From positions 408,895 through 472,894 of the forward strand of contig NZ_PIQO01000001.1 in the NCBI RefSeq assembly GCF_002844575.1: a stretch of 64,000 nt of DNA, read 5' to 3'. A program made the position numbers and the translations under genes. Shown piece after piece: positions 8,317 through 17,458 of the stretch. This DNA is from Heyndrickxia camelliae. GTDB lineage: Bacteria; Bacillota; Bacilli; Bacillales; Bacillaceae_C. Numbering within the stretch: position 1 is the first letter of the stretch; every line of letters starts with the position of its first letter. The notes beneath the pieces were generated by a model that worked only from the letters and a program-made list of their open reading frames with translations, was not told where the DNA came from and ran no database searches.

Positions 8317-9261
8317 GTGAATGAATACATAGGAAAGCTAAAAAGTGAGATATCGAAAGTTATTATTGGAAGAGATAGTGAAGTTGATTTAATGATCATT
8401 GCTTTATTACAAGGAGGACATATATTGCTGGAAAGTGTTCCAGGAACGGGAAAAACTTTATTGGCAAAAGCATTTGCCAACTGTTTAAATGTTGAATTTA
8501 AACGCATTCAGTTCACTCCTGACGTGTTACCAACCGATGTTACTGGAATTCACTATTTTAATCCAAAATCTCAGGAGTTTGAACTAAAATCTGGTCCAGT
8601 TATGACCAATATTTTACTTGCAGATGAGATAAACCGCGCTACGCCGAGAACTCAATCAAGCTTACTGGAGGCTATGGAGGAAAGGCAGGTAACGATAGAT
8701 GGAGAAACATTATCCATTTCAGAGCCTTTTATGGTAATAGCTACACAAAATCCTGTGGAATCACAGCAAGGAACTTTTCCATTGCCAGCTGCTCAGCTTG
8801 ACCGATTTTTTATGAAGCTGTCCATTGGCTTTCCTTCTTTTGAAGAAGAAAGAGAGATTTTAAGAAAACATTTGGTGGAAAATGGTTTAAGTAAACTTGA
8901 ATCTGTATTGCACCCTGAACAACTGAAGGAAATGCAAAATGAGGTGAAACATATCCAAGTTCATGATGATATTGAGAAATATATCATTTTAATTGCAAAG
9001 GCAACAAGAGAACATCAAGCCATTGAGTTTGGGATGAGCCCAAGAGCAAGCCTCGCCTTGCTCAGAGCAAGCCAAGGCCATGCTTTCGTTCACGGCAGGA
9101 ATTTTGTCGTTCCGGATGATGTTAAAGCCGTAGCACCCAATATCATCAAACATAGGATCCATCTCACAATAGAGGCATCATTAACAAAGACCGTGGATGA
9201 TATACTAGCCGATGTACTTAACTCTGTTTCAGCCCCGGTTGAAATGGAGTATACGAAATGA
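8317..9261 (+). CDS. MoxR-family AAA+ ATPase
   Basis: 314-residue AAA+ protein of the MoxR family, chaperone-like ATPases usually encoded beside DUF58 proteins. Walker A VPGTGKT follows ILLES, Walker B is LLADEINRA, sensor 1 is IATQNP, and the C-terminal lid contains MSPRASLALLRASQ. GTG at 8317 is used: it follows AAAGGGGG by 7 bases, and the TTG at 8290 has no ribosome binding site. Its stop overlaps the DUF58 start by 4 bases (ATGA), showing translational coupling. In B. subtilis the comparable set is yeaC-yeaD-yebA at a different locus. The exact role is unknown. Confidence 0.9.
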   Translation: MNEYIGKLKSEISKVIIGRDSEVDLMIIALLQGGHILLESVPGTGKTLLAKAFANCLNVEFKRIQFTPDVLPTDVTGIHYFNPKSQEFELKSGPVMTNILLADEINRATPRTQSSLLEAMEERQVTIDGETLSISEPFMVIATQNPVESQQGTFPLPAAQLDRFFMKLSIGFPSFEEEREILRKHLVENGLSKLESVLHPEQLKEMQNEVKHIQVHDDIEKYIILIAKATREHQAIEFGMSPRASLALLRASQGHAFVHGRNFVVPDDVKAVAPNIIKHRIHLTIEASLTKTVDDILADVLNSVSAPVEMEYTK

Positions 9262-10418
9262 TTTGGAAAAAAGAAATTATCCAAGAAAAAAATGTCTTAA
9301 TCATTACTCAGTTAATGATCCTATTTTTGCTCTTATCGTTTTTTGTTGGTTCAACTCCCATCTTATTTTTGTTTATTCTCGGTTGCTTCATATTTTTTAT
9401 GAGTTATCTATACTTAAATCTAGTCGGAAATAATTTACTATTACAAAATGAAACGACTACTGTTCGGTTAAATCTAAAAGATACGGATGAATGGAAATTT
9501 TCCCTCGTAAATAAAGGTATGCCAATTTTAAAAGGTAATCTGCGAATTTGTTTTACTAATAAGGTAGAACCAATTAATCATTCATTTATTGATGTACGTT
9601 CTATAGTGGAGGTCAATATCCCTTTTAAAGCATGGCGTGATGAACAAGTGGATATAATCATCCCAGTAAAAGCTATGAGGAGAGGAGTTTCTAGAATCCA
9701 TCATATAGAAGTGAGAATACCACATTTATTTGGAACAGGATTAGTAATTCTAGAGCATAGAAAGATGTTAGGATCAAAAAAACTGGTACTTCCTGAGAGA
9801 AAACCTGTTAAAACATCCAAAAAAGAAGTTAATTTTTTACAGGGGAATCAATATACTCAAACATCTATATATTTTGATCCACTACAACCCATTGGGACAA
9901 GAGAGTATCAAAGCGGAGATCCATTTCCGTATATTCATTGGAAAGCCAGTGCAAGAACACAGCATTTGCAAACAAAAGTGTTTTCACCAATTGGAGCAAG
10001 AACTTGGTTATTGCTTTTAAATGTGGATGGAATGAAAACAGATATAGAAACTAGTATTAGTCATTGTGCATATCTCATTGATTATGCAGTGAGAGAAAAT
10101 ATTCCCTTTGCCTTAGCAATAAATGTTACGACTTTTGGACAATCTTTGTATTATTTTTTAAACGAAGGAGAGGGCAGAGGACAGCGGCAACAAGCCTTTG
10201 ATTTATTAGCTCTTTTATCATTAGCTTCCTTTACCATTCCATATCATTTAATGATAAAGGATGTAATGCAAAGAGGAATTCCTTATCCATATGTTATTCA
10301 TATAGGAAGTATAGAACCTTCTGCATATGAATCCCTAATGGGTTTTGGTAAAAAGGGGTCTTTGGTCTTTTCAGTGAAATCAATAGGAAATCAAGGGGCG
10401 ATGGAACTATGGAAGTAA
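9258..10418 (+). CDS. DUF58 domain membrane protein (YeaD-like)
   Basis: 386-residue protein with two N-terminal hydrophobic helices (about residues 13-55) and a cytoplasmic C-terminal DUF58 domain, recognised by REYQSGDPFPYIHWKASA. DUF58 domains resemble von Willebrand factor A folds and are partners of MoxR ATPases. The start overlaps moxR by 4 bases and the end overlaps the third gene by 10 bases, so the three are one transcript. Function is inferred only as part of a MoxR/DUF58 complex at the membrane. Confidence 0.85.
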   Translation: MIWKKEIIQEKNVLIITQLMILFLLLSFFVGSTPILFLFILGCFIFFMSYLYLNLVGNNLLLQNETTTVRLNLKDTDEWKFSLVNKGMPILKGNLRICFTNKVEPINHSFIDVRSIVEVNIPFKAWRDEQVDIIIPVKAMRRGVSRIHHIEVRIPHLFGTGLVILEHRKMLGSKKLVLPERKPVKTSKKEVNFLQGNQYTQTSIYFDPLQPIGTREYQSGDPFPYIHWKASARTQHLQTKVFSPIGARTWLLLLNVDGMKTDIETSISHCAYLIDYAVRENIPFALAINVTTFGQSLYYFLNEGEGRGQRQQAFDLLALLSLASFTIPYHLMIKDVMQRGIPYPYVIHIGSIEPSAYESLMGFGKKGSLVFSVKSIGNQGAMELWK

Positions 10419-11680
10419 ATTTAACGACAAAAATTCAAATGAACGTTCTGAAAATTTTTGAAATTAAAAGGCTATTTCTTAGTGACGCTATTATCTTTGC
10501 ACTCGTTCAATATTCGATTCCACAAATAAAAGGGAATGGTTCAATTAGTTGGAGTATTTTAGGAATATTATTTATGGTATCCTTAACTACTTTGCTATTT
10601 TCACAGGGAATTGAAAAACGATTTTCGAAAGCTTTCTATTTGTGCTCCATTCCAATCATCATTATTGGCACGTGGTTAGGGGACATACCGACTTTTGAAA
10701 TATTTCTATTATTTATCTTTTCACTTTGGAGACTTAAGGTTCTATTTACCGAAGATGGTGATGAGGATTCTGAAAATATACTGAGCAGTCGACTATTAGC
10801 AACCATTCTAATTTTTATTGTCTGGTATTTCATAGGATATATATCAGGGCAGAAATCACGTACTTTATTGATCATATTCCCAATCCTTCAAATATTTCTT
10901 TATTCATATGGGACATTTTTAAAAAGGTTTATTCAAAGTTCTTCTTTATCGAAAAAAACACTTGTTACTTTTAGCTGTCTTCTCATTATTATTCCCATTG
11001 TTCTCTCAGTAGCTGTTTCATTTATAGCAAGTTTCATTAAAGATGGACTCTCAATAGTTTTTGATAAAGTTTTTTGGTTTATTATTACTTTATTTAGTCC
11101 TCTAATAAATTTAATAAATCAATACTTTGAAAACGGATATGCTGAATATGATAATCGTTTAGTAAATTATTCAAAAAAACGATTCGAACTCAGAATGCCG
11201 GAAAGTAATGAAGGGAAGCTTTTTGAAAGTTTACAAACCGAACACTACAATTTTTATATCATGCTTGGGGTTATTATTATAGCTTTTATTGTTTTTACGT
11301 TTGTTTTGCACTTTAAAAAAAGAAAGGTCAAAAATGCGAAGGTAGGAAATAAAAGCACACAGAATACTATTCATAAGCTATTGGATAAACAAAATAAAAC
11401 TATAATTTATCCAAGCTATTATTCCAAATCTACAGAGAAAATCCGAAAATATGTCCTTGAATTGGAACGTTTTGCTGTTAAGCAAAAATTGGATAGAAGT
11501 GGGGCGGAATCTGTTAGAGGTTGGTTAAATCGTCTAAATATTCAAGTTTCAGAAAAATGGTTAGCCATTTATGAAAATGTTCGATATGGTTCCATTCAAG
11601 TTACGGAAAATGAAGTAGAGCAATTTAAATTGGAAATGGAACTTATTAAAAATAAGATGAAGAAGTACGATAAAGAATAA
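10409..11680 (+). CDS. Membrane protein with C-terminal DUF4129-like domain
   Basis: 423-residue protein with about seven transmembrane segments in the first 270 residues, a further helix near 280-300, and a cytoplasmic tail containing GAESVRGWLNRL and a helical end like DUF4129. It occupies the position of YebA-type transglutaminase proteins in MoxR/DUF58 operons, but I see no extracellular transglutaminase domain with a Cys-His-Asp triad. The segment between the last two helices is only about 50 residues. It may therefore be a minimal partner. Start ATG overlaps the DUF58 gene. No clear terminator follows. Confidence 0.7.
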   Translation: MEVNLTTKIQMNVLKIFEIKRLFLSDAIIFALVQYSIPQIKGNGSISWSILGILFMVSLTTLLFSQGIEKRFSKAFYLCSIPIIIIGTWLGDIPTFEIFLLFIFSLWRLKVLFTEDGDEDSENILSSRLLATILIFIVWYFIGYISGQKSRTLLIIFPILQIFLYSYGTFLKRFIQSSSLSKKTLVTFSCLLIIIPIVLSVAVSFIASFIKDGLSIVFDKVFWFIITLFSPLINLINQYFENGYAEYDNRLVNYSKKRFELRMPESNEGKLFESLQTEHYNFYIMLGVIIIAFIVFTFVLHFKKRKVKNAKVGNKSTQNTIHKLLDKQNKTIIYPSYYSKSTEKIRKYVLELERFAVKQKLDRSGAESVRGWLNRLNIQVSEKWLAIYENVRYGSIQVTENEVEQFKLEMELIKNKMKKYDKE

Positions 11681-11875
11681 AATTATGGAGTTATTAGTCA
11701 TAACTTATAATGAACAGGAAATATTAACCTTGAGCAATTGGATTGTATTCTAACTTTTAGGGTGATATTCTTTTTATGAGTGCTCAAAAAATGATTTGAT
11801 TAGTTTATGAAGAAACTGAGAGAATATTTTATGAATGCAGAATCTTGTTTTTTATGTCTTTCTATAGCTAAATGA

Positions 11876-11904
11876 TTGACGAATGAAGCAAGGTAGATTA
11901 TTTT
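11876..11904 (+). promoter_or_regulatory. Candidate SigA promoter of ptsHI
   Basis: TTGACG (11876-11881), 17-bp spacer, TATTTT (11899-11904), 45 bp upstream of the ptsH ATG. The rest of the 269-bp gap shows no antiterminator or riboswitch structure that I can recognise. Confidence 0.5.
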
Positions 11905-11949
11905 TTATGAAGTAGAACTTTAATTTATTAATGTAAAGGAGAAATTAAA

Positions 11950-12216
11950 ATGGTAGAAAAACAATTTAAAGTAGTAGATGCAACAGGAATTCATGCTCGT
12001 CCAGCAACACTATTAGTACAAACAGCTAGCAAATTTGATTCTGAAATTCAACTTGGATATAACGGTAAACAAGTAAATCTAAAATCAATTATGGGTGTAA
12101 TGTCTTTAGGTATCGGGAAAGATGCACAAATTACAATCAGCGCAACTGGCAGCGATGAACAAGATGCATTAAATGCTCTTGAAGATTTATTGAAAAAAGA
12201 AGGTTTAGCAGAATAA
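11950..12216 (+). CDS. ptsH: HPr phosphocarrier protein
   Basis: 88-residue phosphocarrier of the phosphoenolpyruvate sugar phosphotransferase system. His15 in GIHARPAT is the Enzyme I phosphorylation site. Ser46 in NLKSIMGV is the HPr kinase site, which in Firmicutes makes HPr the CcpA co-repressor. The ribosome binding site AAGGAG precedes ATG at normal spacing. The stop overlaps the ptsI ATG by one base (TAATG), so the two are translationally coupled. ptsG and the glcT antiterminator, next to ptsHI in B. subtilis, are absent here. Confidence 0.97.
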   Translation: MVEKQFKVVDATGIHARPATLLVQTASKFDSEIQLGYNGKQVNLKSIMGVMSLGIGKDAQITISATGSDEQDALNALEDLLKKEGLAE

Positions 12217-13931
12217 TGTCAACCATTTTAAAAGGGATTGCAGCATCAAACGGTATAGCGATTGCAAAGGCATACCGTTTGGTTGAGCCCGATCTGTCAT
12301 TTTCTAAGAAAACAATTGAAGATACAGACGGAGAGATTGCCCGCTTTAGAGCAGCTATGGATGCTGCAAAATCAGAATTAGAAGTTATTCGTGAGCGTGC
12401 AGGATCTGAACTAGGTGCAGATAAAGCTGCCATATTTGATGCTCATCTATTAGTTTTAAACGATCCAGAACTTATAGCACCCATCGAAGATAATGTTAAG
12501 AACAACAAACTAAACGCTGAGAGTGCATTAAAAGAGACAACTGATATGTTCATTACCATGTTTGAACAAATGGATAATGAATACATGAGAGAACGCGCTG
12601 CAGATATTCGCGATGTAACTAAGCGTGTGCTTTCTCATTTATTAGGAGTGAAAATTCCTAATCCAAGTATGATTTCAGAAGAAGTAATAATTGTAGCAGA
12701 GGATTTAACGCCATCTGATACTGCCCAATTAAATCGTGACTTTGTAAAAGGCTTTACAACTAATATTGGTGGACGAACTTCCCATTCCGCTATAATGGCA
12801 AGATCCCTTGAAATTCCAGCGGTAGTTGGAACGAAGACAGCTACAGAGGATATTCAAAATGGAGATTTAATTATTGTTGATGGACTAAACGGGGAAGTAC
12901 ATATTAATCCAACTCCTGAAATTGTGGACCAATATAAAAAAGAACATGAACGTTACGAAACTCAAAAGGCAGAATGGGCTAAACTTGTGAATGAAAAGAC
13001 TGTGTCAAAAGATGGTCAACATGTTGAGCTTGGTGGAAATATTGGTACTCCAAATGATTTAAAAGGCGTTCTTGCTAATGGCGGAGAGGCAATCGGTCTT
13101 TACCGTACAGAATTTTTATATATGGGAAGGGATCAGCTTCCTACCGAAGATGAACAATTTGAGTCATATAAGGCAGTACTAGAAGGAATGAATGGAAAAC
13201 CAGTAGTGGTTCGTACCCTTGATATTGGTGGGGACAAAAAACTACCGTATTTAAATCTTCCAGAAGAAATGAATCCATTCCTAGGTTTCCGTGCAATAAG
13301 ATTATGCCTTGAAGAGCAAGATATGTTCCGTACACAGCTCCGTGCCTTACTTCGTGCAAGTGTTTATGGGAATTTGAAAATTATGTTCCCGATGATTTCC
13401 ACAATTAATGAGTTCCGTCAAGCAAAACAAATATTATTGGACGAGAAGGAGAAGTTAGTGAACAGTGGTACCAGCGTTTCCGATAATATTGAGCTTGGAA
13501 TCATGGTGGAAATTCCTTCTACTGCGGTTATGGCTGATCAATTTGCTAAAGAAGTTGATTTCTTCAGTATTGGTACAAATGATTTGATTCAGTATACAAT
13601 GGCAGCTGACCGTATGAATGAGCGTGTTTCTTATTTATACCAACCATATAACCCTGCAATATTAAGATTGGTAAAAATGGTAATAGACGCGTCTCATAAA
13701 GAAGGAAAATGGACAGGCATGTGTGGAGAAATGGCTGGGGATGAACTTGCTATTCCAATTTTACTTGGTCTTGGATTGGATGAATTCTCCATGAGCGCTT
13801 CATCTATTCTTAAAGCAAGAGCACAAATTAAAAATCTTTCCAAGGCAGAAATGGAAAAGCTTGCTGAGCAAGTTCTTCAACTGCAAACAACTGAAGAGGT
13901 TTTAGAGGTTGTAAAAAAAGCAACTCTTTAG
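12216..13931 (+). CDS. ptsI: PTS Enzyme I
   Basis: 571-residue phosphoenolpyruvate-protein phosphotransferase, the cytoplasmic first enzyme of the PTS. The phospho-histidine is His190 in [10 protein letters not shown]. The C-terminal PEP-binding barrel shows [19 protein letters not shown], the signature [11 protein letters not shown] and the catalytic Cys in GMCGEMAGD. Length is normal for the family (about 570). It is the second gene of ptsHI, overlapping by one base, and is followed about 145 bp downstream by a terminator. Expression is expected to be constitutive with glucose stimulation, by analogy. Confidence 0.97.
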   Translation: MSTILKGIAASNGIAIAKAYRLVEPDLSFSKKTIEDTDGEIARFRAAMDAAKSELEVIRERAGSELGADKAAIFDAHLLVLNDPELIAPIEDNVKNNKLNAESALKETTDMFITMFEQMDNEYMRERAADIRDVTKRVLSHLLGVKIPNPSMISEEVIIVAEDLTPSDTAQLNRDFVKGFTTNIGGRTSHSAIMARSLEIPAVVGTKTATEDIQNGDLIIVDGLNGEVHINPTPEIVDQYKKEHERYETQKAEWAKLVNEKTVSKDGQHVELGGNIGTPNDLKGVLANGGEAIGLYRTEFLYMGRDQLPTEDEQFESYKAVLEGMNGKPVVVRTLDIGGDKKLPYLNLPEEMNPFLGFRAIRLCLEEQDMFRTQLRALLRASVYGNLKIMFPMISTINEFRQAKQILLDEKEKLVNSGTSVSDNIELGIMVEIPSTAVMADQFAKEVDFFSIGTNDLIQYTMAADRMNERVSYLYQPYNPAILRLVKMVIDASHKEGKWTGMCGEMAGDELAIPILLGLGLDEFSMSASSILKARAQIKNLSKAEMEKLAEQVLQLQTTEEVLEVVKKATL

Positions 13932-14076
13932 TCATAAAATTGTAATATAAGTTTAGGTTTGAATAGGGAAAATTGGTGGAATAGATAAGTATCTCAAGTA
14001 ATTGTGCATAGTTGAGTGGTATGACTGTTACAAGCTTGGGTTAACCATTTCTTTCCTATTTTTCCCCCTTTATTTT

Positions 14077-14104
14077 TCCGGATGATATCATCCGGATTTT
14101 TTTA
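14077..14104 (+). terminator. Terminator after ptsI
   Basis: Perfect 20-bp palindrome TCCGGATGATATCATCCGGA followed by seven T. Confidence 0.85.
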
Positions 14105-14188
14105 TTTTAGAGCTTTTATAATGAAACTTATCTGATAGTTCATTTATAATGAAATCGAGACAAACTATTTTTAAAGGAGGTTTTAATC

Positions 14189-14974
14189 ATGGAATTGGGT
14201 TTAAAAGGGAAGACGGCTCTCGTGGTTGCTTCGAGTCAAGGCTTGGGGAAAGCAATTGCTGCTTCATTAGTGAATGAAGGGGTAAATGTTATGCTTGCAA
14301 GTCGTAATGAAGAACAGCTGCAAAGTGTTGAACATGAACTTTCTGCTCTCCGAAAGGGTAAAGTTAGACATATTCGTTGTGATATAACAAAGCCTGTGGA
14401 AATTCGCAATATGGTGGAGTATACAAAAAATGAATTTGGCCGTTTAGATATCTTGATCAATAATGCCGGAGGACCTCCTGCAGGGAATTTTGAGGAAATG
14501 ACAGATGAGCATTGGCAAAACGCATTTGAATTAAATCTTTTATCTTACATAAGAATTATTCGTGAGGCATTGCCATTATTAAAAGTGAACGGTGGAAAAA
14601 TTATTAATATTGCATCTTCCTCTATAAAGGAACCGATTCCAGGTTTAATTCTTTCTAATACTTTTAGAACGGGAATAGTTGGATTATCGAAAACACTCGC
14701 ATCTGAATTAGCGCCTTTTAATATTTTGATAAACACAGTAGGACCGGGAAGAATTGCCACGGATCGAGTGAAGCATCTAGATGAGATAAATGCATCAAAG
14801 AACGGTATATCTCGAGATGAAGTGGAAAGATTTGAAAAGCAGTTGATTCCATTGCAAAGATATGGGCAACCGGAAGAATTTGCTAACGTTGTTACCTTTT
14901 TAGTTTCTGATGCAAATTCCTATATGACAGGGAGTAGTTTTCTTGTAGATGGAGGTAAGATTAAGGCCATTTAA
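14189..14974 (+). CDS. Atypical short-chain dehydrogenase/reductase lacking the YxxxK motif
   Basis: 261-residue SDR-fold protein with a strong AAAGGAGG ribosome binding site. The fold is clear: glycine-rich ASSQGLGKA near residue 15, NNAGG near 91-95, catalytic-region serines in IASSS near 143, and C-terminal SYMTGSSFLVDGG. However, the Tyr and Lys of the canonical YxxxK are replaced: the segment after IASSSIKEPIPG reads LSNTFRTGIVGLSK. The first glycine motif also lacks the usual TG. This matches an SDR subgroup, often labelled beta-ketoacyl-reductase-like, with non-canonical tetrads. Substrate unknown. ykwC starts 22 bases downstream, so they are probably co-transcribed. Confidence 0.8.
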   Translation: MELGLKGKTALVVASSQGLGKAIAASLVNEGVNVMLASRNEEQLQSVEHELSALRKGKVRHIRCDITKPVEIRNMVEYTKNEFGRLDILINNAGGPPAGNFEEMTDEHWQNAFELNLLSYIRIIREALPLLKVNGGKIINIASSSIKEPIPGLILSNTFRTGIVGLSKTLASELAPFNILINTVGPGRIATDRVKHLDEINASKNGISRDEVERFEKQLIPLQRYGQPEEFANVVTFLVSDANSYMTGSSFLVDGGKIKAI

Positions 14975-14996
14975 TAATAAATGCGGAGGGATTCCT

Positions 14997-15869
14997 TTGG
15001 AAAAAACAATTGGATTTATCGGAACCGGTGTAATGGGAAAAAGTATGGTTCAGCACCTGCTCAACAATAGCCACTCAGTTTACATATATAATCGATCAAA
15101 AGACAAAGCACTAGACTTAATAGAAAATGGAGCTGTTTGGTGTGAAAGCCCCAAGGATGTTGCACAACAGGCAGACATTATTTTCACGATTGTCGGTTAT
15201 CCTTATGATGTAGAAGAGGTCTATTTCGGAAGCGATGGCTTGCTGCCACATGGGAAATTCAATAGTGTTTTTATTGATATGACAACATCTACTCCAACAC
15301 TTGCGAAAAAGATTTACGAAGAAGGTAAAAAGAAAGGAATACAAGCATTGGATGCACCGGTTTCTGGAGGAGATATAGGAGCTAAGAACGGCACTTTGAC
15401 AATAATGGTCGGTGGAGACGAGCAAACTTTCACCGATATTCTTCCAATCATATCTTGCTTTGGGCAAAACATCGTATATCAGGGAACAGCTGGCAGCGGT
15501 CAACACACAAAAATGTGTAACCAAATCGCCATTGCTACCAATATGATCGGTGTCTGTGAAGCGTTGGTTTATGCTAAAAAAGCAGGACTAGATCCGGAAA
15601 CCGTATTAAAATCTATTAGTGCTGGTGCTGCAGGGAGCTGGTCTTTAAGTAATTATGTGCCAAGAATTCTTTCGGGCGACTATTCACCTGGATTTTTTAT
15701 TAAGCATTTTATAAAGGATATGAAAATAGCGCTTGAGGAAGCGGAAAAAATGAACTTGCCACTGCCAGGTCTGGCGTTAGCGAAACAAATGTATGAAGAA
15801 TTAGCAGAGCAAGGTGAAGAGAACAACGGAACACAGGCCTTAATAAAATATTGGGATCAGTTTGAATAA
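14997..15869 (+). CDS. ykwC: YkwC-type 3-hydroxyacid dehydrogenase family protein
   Basis: 290-residue NAD(P)-dependent beta-hydroxyacid dehydrogenase of the 3-hydroxyisobutyrate dehydrogenase family. The N-terminal Rossmann motif GFIGTGVMGKSM is followed by the substrate-binding DAPVSGGDIGAKNGTL and the catalytic Lys in GSGQHTKMCNQ. The frame is open to 14949 inside the SDR gene, but GCGGAGGG precedes the TTG at 14997 by 6-7 bases, and this start gives MEKTIGFIG, the family N-terminus, with length near the 288 residues of B. subtilis YkwC. The actual substrate is unproven. Likely an operon with the upstream SDR. Confidence 0.85.
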   Translation: MEKTIGFIGTGVMGKSMVQHLLNNSHSVYIYNRSKDKALDLIENGAVWCESPKDVAQQADIIFTIVGYPYDVEEVYFGSDGLLPHGKFNSVFIDMTTSTPTLAKKIYEEGKKKGIQALDAPVSGGDIGAKNGTLTIMVGGDEQTFTDILPIISCFGQNIVYQGTAGSGQHTKMCNQIAIATNMIGVCEALVYAKKAGLDPETVLKSISAGAAGSWSLSNYVPRILSGDYSPGFFIKHFIKDMKIALEEAEKMNLPLPGLALAKQMYEELAEQGEENNGTQALIKYWDQFE

Positions 15870-15924
15870 AATCTCCTTTCCTCCTAACAATAGAAATGAA
15901 TGGCTGGAATAGGAGGAGATATAG

Positions 15925-16104
15925 ATGGCAAAACGTACGAAGAAAAACGATGCTGACCAAAAGAATAAAAAGGGCTTTGATTCTGCAGTACTGAATGAGG
16001 AATTTGCTCATGAAATGGGAAGTGCTGCAACCAATAAAATCCATAAGGATAAAGCGAAAAAAGAAAAGGCTGCTAAGAATAATGGCAAGTACAAGGGTCA
16101 ATAA
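15925..16104 (+). CDS. Small Lys-rich hypothetical protein
   Basis: 59 codons from ATG with an excellent AGGAGGAGA ribosome binding site 5 bases upstream, ending at TAA just before a perfect palindromic terminator. The product begins MAKRTKKNDADQKNKKG, has one acidic segment (LNEEFAHEMG) and ends in KEKAAKNNGKYKGQ. Composition (Lys, Asn, Ala, Gln; no Cys or Trp; hydrophilic) is like small spore or DNA-associated proteins of Bacillaceae, but I recognise no family. Spore-protein status is only a guess. Confidence 0.7.
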   Translation: MAKRTKKNDADQKNKKGFDSAVLNEEFAHEMGSAATNKIHKDKAKKEKAAKNNGKYKGQ

Positions 16105-16106
16105 AT

Positions 16107-16132
16107 AAAAAGTGTCCAATTGGACACTTTTT
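16107..16132. terminator. Bidirectional terminator between the small Lys-rich gene and patA
   Basis: Perfect 26-bp palindrome (arms AAAAAGTGTCCAA and complement), serving convergent genes. Confidence 0.9.
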
Positions 16133-16134
16133 AT

Positions 16135-17283
16135 TTAGTTTTTTAAATAGTTTTCTAACCGATTTAATCCTTCCGAAAGTTTTTCCATCGAGCAGGCATA
16201 GGAAAGTCTGAAATATCCTTCCCCAAACTTGGAGAAAGCACTTCCTGGCACCACGGCGACTTTGTTTGTATGCGCCAAATCGACAGCGAAATCAAATGAT
16301 GGCATTTGATATTTTTCAGGAATTTTGACGAAAAAGTAAAAAGCTCCATCCGGTTTTACATATTCCAACCCCATTTTTGTTAGTCTTTCACAAACAAAAT
16401 CGCGTCTTTTTACATATTCGATGCGCATAGGTTCAGCATCATTATAGCCATTTGTAAGTGCTTCAAGTGCTGCCATCTGCGAAATGGAGGAAACGCATGA
16501 AACATTGTATTGATGGACCTTTAAAATATGTTTGGAGATATTTTCAGGAGCAAATAAGAAGCCTATTCTCCAGCCTGTCATCGAATGTGATTTCGATAAT
16601 CCGTTAATGATAATGGTTTGATCCCTTAAATCAGTTGCGATAGAATAATGCTTATTTTCATATACTAATTCACTATATATTTCATCCGCAATAACAAAGA
16701 TATCTTTTCCTTTAAGAAGCTTAGCTATATCCTTTAAATCGTGTTCTGTTAGGCTTACACCTGTTGGATTGGATGGATAAGGTAAAATAATGCATCTAGT
16801 TTTATCGGTTAGATAGGGTTCTATTTTTTCTGCAGTCAGTTTGAATTGGGAGTCCCTTGTATCTACATGAACTGGTACTCCCCCTGTCATTCTTATAATG
16901 GGTTCATATCCAGGATATATGGGGCCTGGTAAAATTACTTCACTACCTTCTGCTAGTATAGTTCTTAAAGAGACATCTATCGCTTCACTTGCACCAACTG
17001 TGACAATGACTTCTTTTTCGGGATCATACTCCAAGTTATATTTATGTTTAACAAAATTATTTGCCGCATTTCGTAATTCTAAATAGCCGGCATTATGTGT
17101 ATATGTAGTAAAATCCTGTTCGATGGCTGCTATTCCTGCTTGCTTCACATGAGGAGGTGTCTGAAAATCAGGTTGTCCTATAGTAAGAGAAATCATATCT
17201 TCCACACCACTGACCATATTGGAAAATTTCCGAATGCCGGATATCTCTATATTTAAAACTCTTTTATTAAGTAAGTGTTCCAC
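16135..17283 (-). CDS. patA: PatA, N-acetyl-L,L-diaminopimelate aminotransferase
   Basis: 382-residue fold-type I PLP aminotransferase. It shows YTHNAGYLELR near the N-terminus, ILPYPSNPTG, ADEIYSELVY and the Schiff-base Lys in GLSKSHSMTGWR. It is the aminotransferase of the acetylated branch of lysine and diaminopimelate synthesis, acting between DapH and DapL, both of which are encoded at 30.8-32.7 kb. Placement between ykwC and cheV is as in B. subtilis. The start is the ATG at 17283. It feeds m-DAP to peptidoglycan and dipicolinate in spores. Confidence 0.9.
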   Translation of the reverse strand: MEHLLNKRVLNIEISGIRKFSNMVSGVEDMISLTIGQPDFQTPPHVKQAGIAAIEQDFTTYTHNAGYLELRNAANNFVKHKYNLEYDPEKEVIVTVGASEAIDVSLRTILAEGSEVILPGPIYPGYEPIIRMTGGVPVHVDTRDSQFKLTAEKIEPYLTDKTRCIILPYPSNPTGVSLTEHDLKDIAKLLKGKDIFVIADEIYSELVYENKHYSIATDLRDQTIIINGLSKSHSMTGWRIGFLFAPENISKHILKVHQYNVSCVSSISQMAALEALTNGYNDAEPMRIEYVKRRDFVCERLTKMGLEYVKPDGAFYFFVKIPEKYQMPSFDFAVDLAHTNKVAVVPGSAFSKFGEGYFRLSYACSMEKLSEGLNRLENYLKN

Positions 17284-17458
17284 TTATTTTCCATCCTTCC
17301 AATTAATCTTTCTTCTATATTACCACGTATTGAAAGTTTGTTTTTATATTTTTGCTATAAAGCTGTTTTGCATTAAAAAAATTTAATAACAGAAGAACAC
17401 GTCTCTTCATTTTCGTGTTATATTTACAGTATTGATAGTTACGAAGGGAAGTAGCATA

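Noticed and set aside
11730-11787. Inverted repeat TTGAGCA ... TGCTCAA upstream of ptsH
   Set aside because: Only 7 bp with a 44-base separation, no U-run after it, and it does not resemble the GlcT/RAT antiterminator element.
14110-14155. Direct repeat TTTATAATGAAA (two copies about 30 bp apart) before the SDR gene
   Set aside because: Probably two overlapping -10-like elements in AT-rich DNA. Neither has a good -35 partner, so no promoter or operator is claimed.
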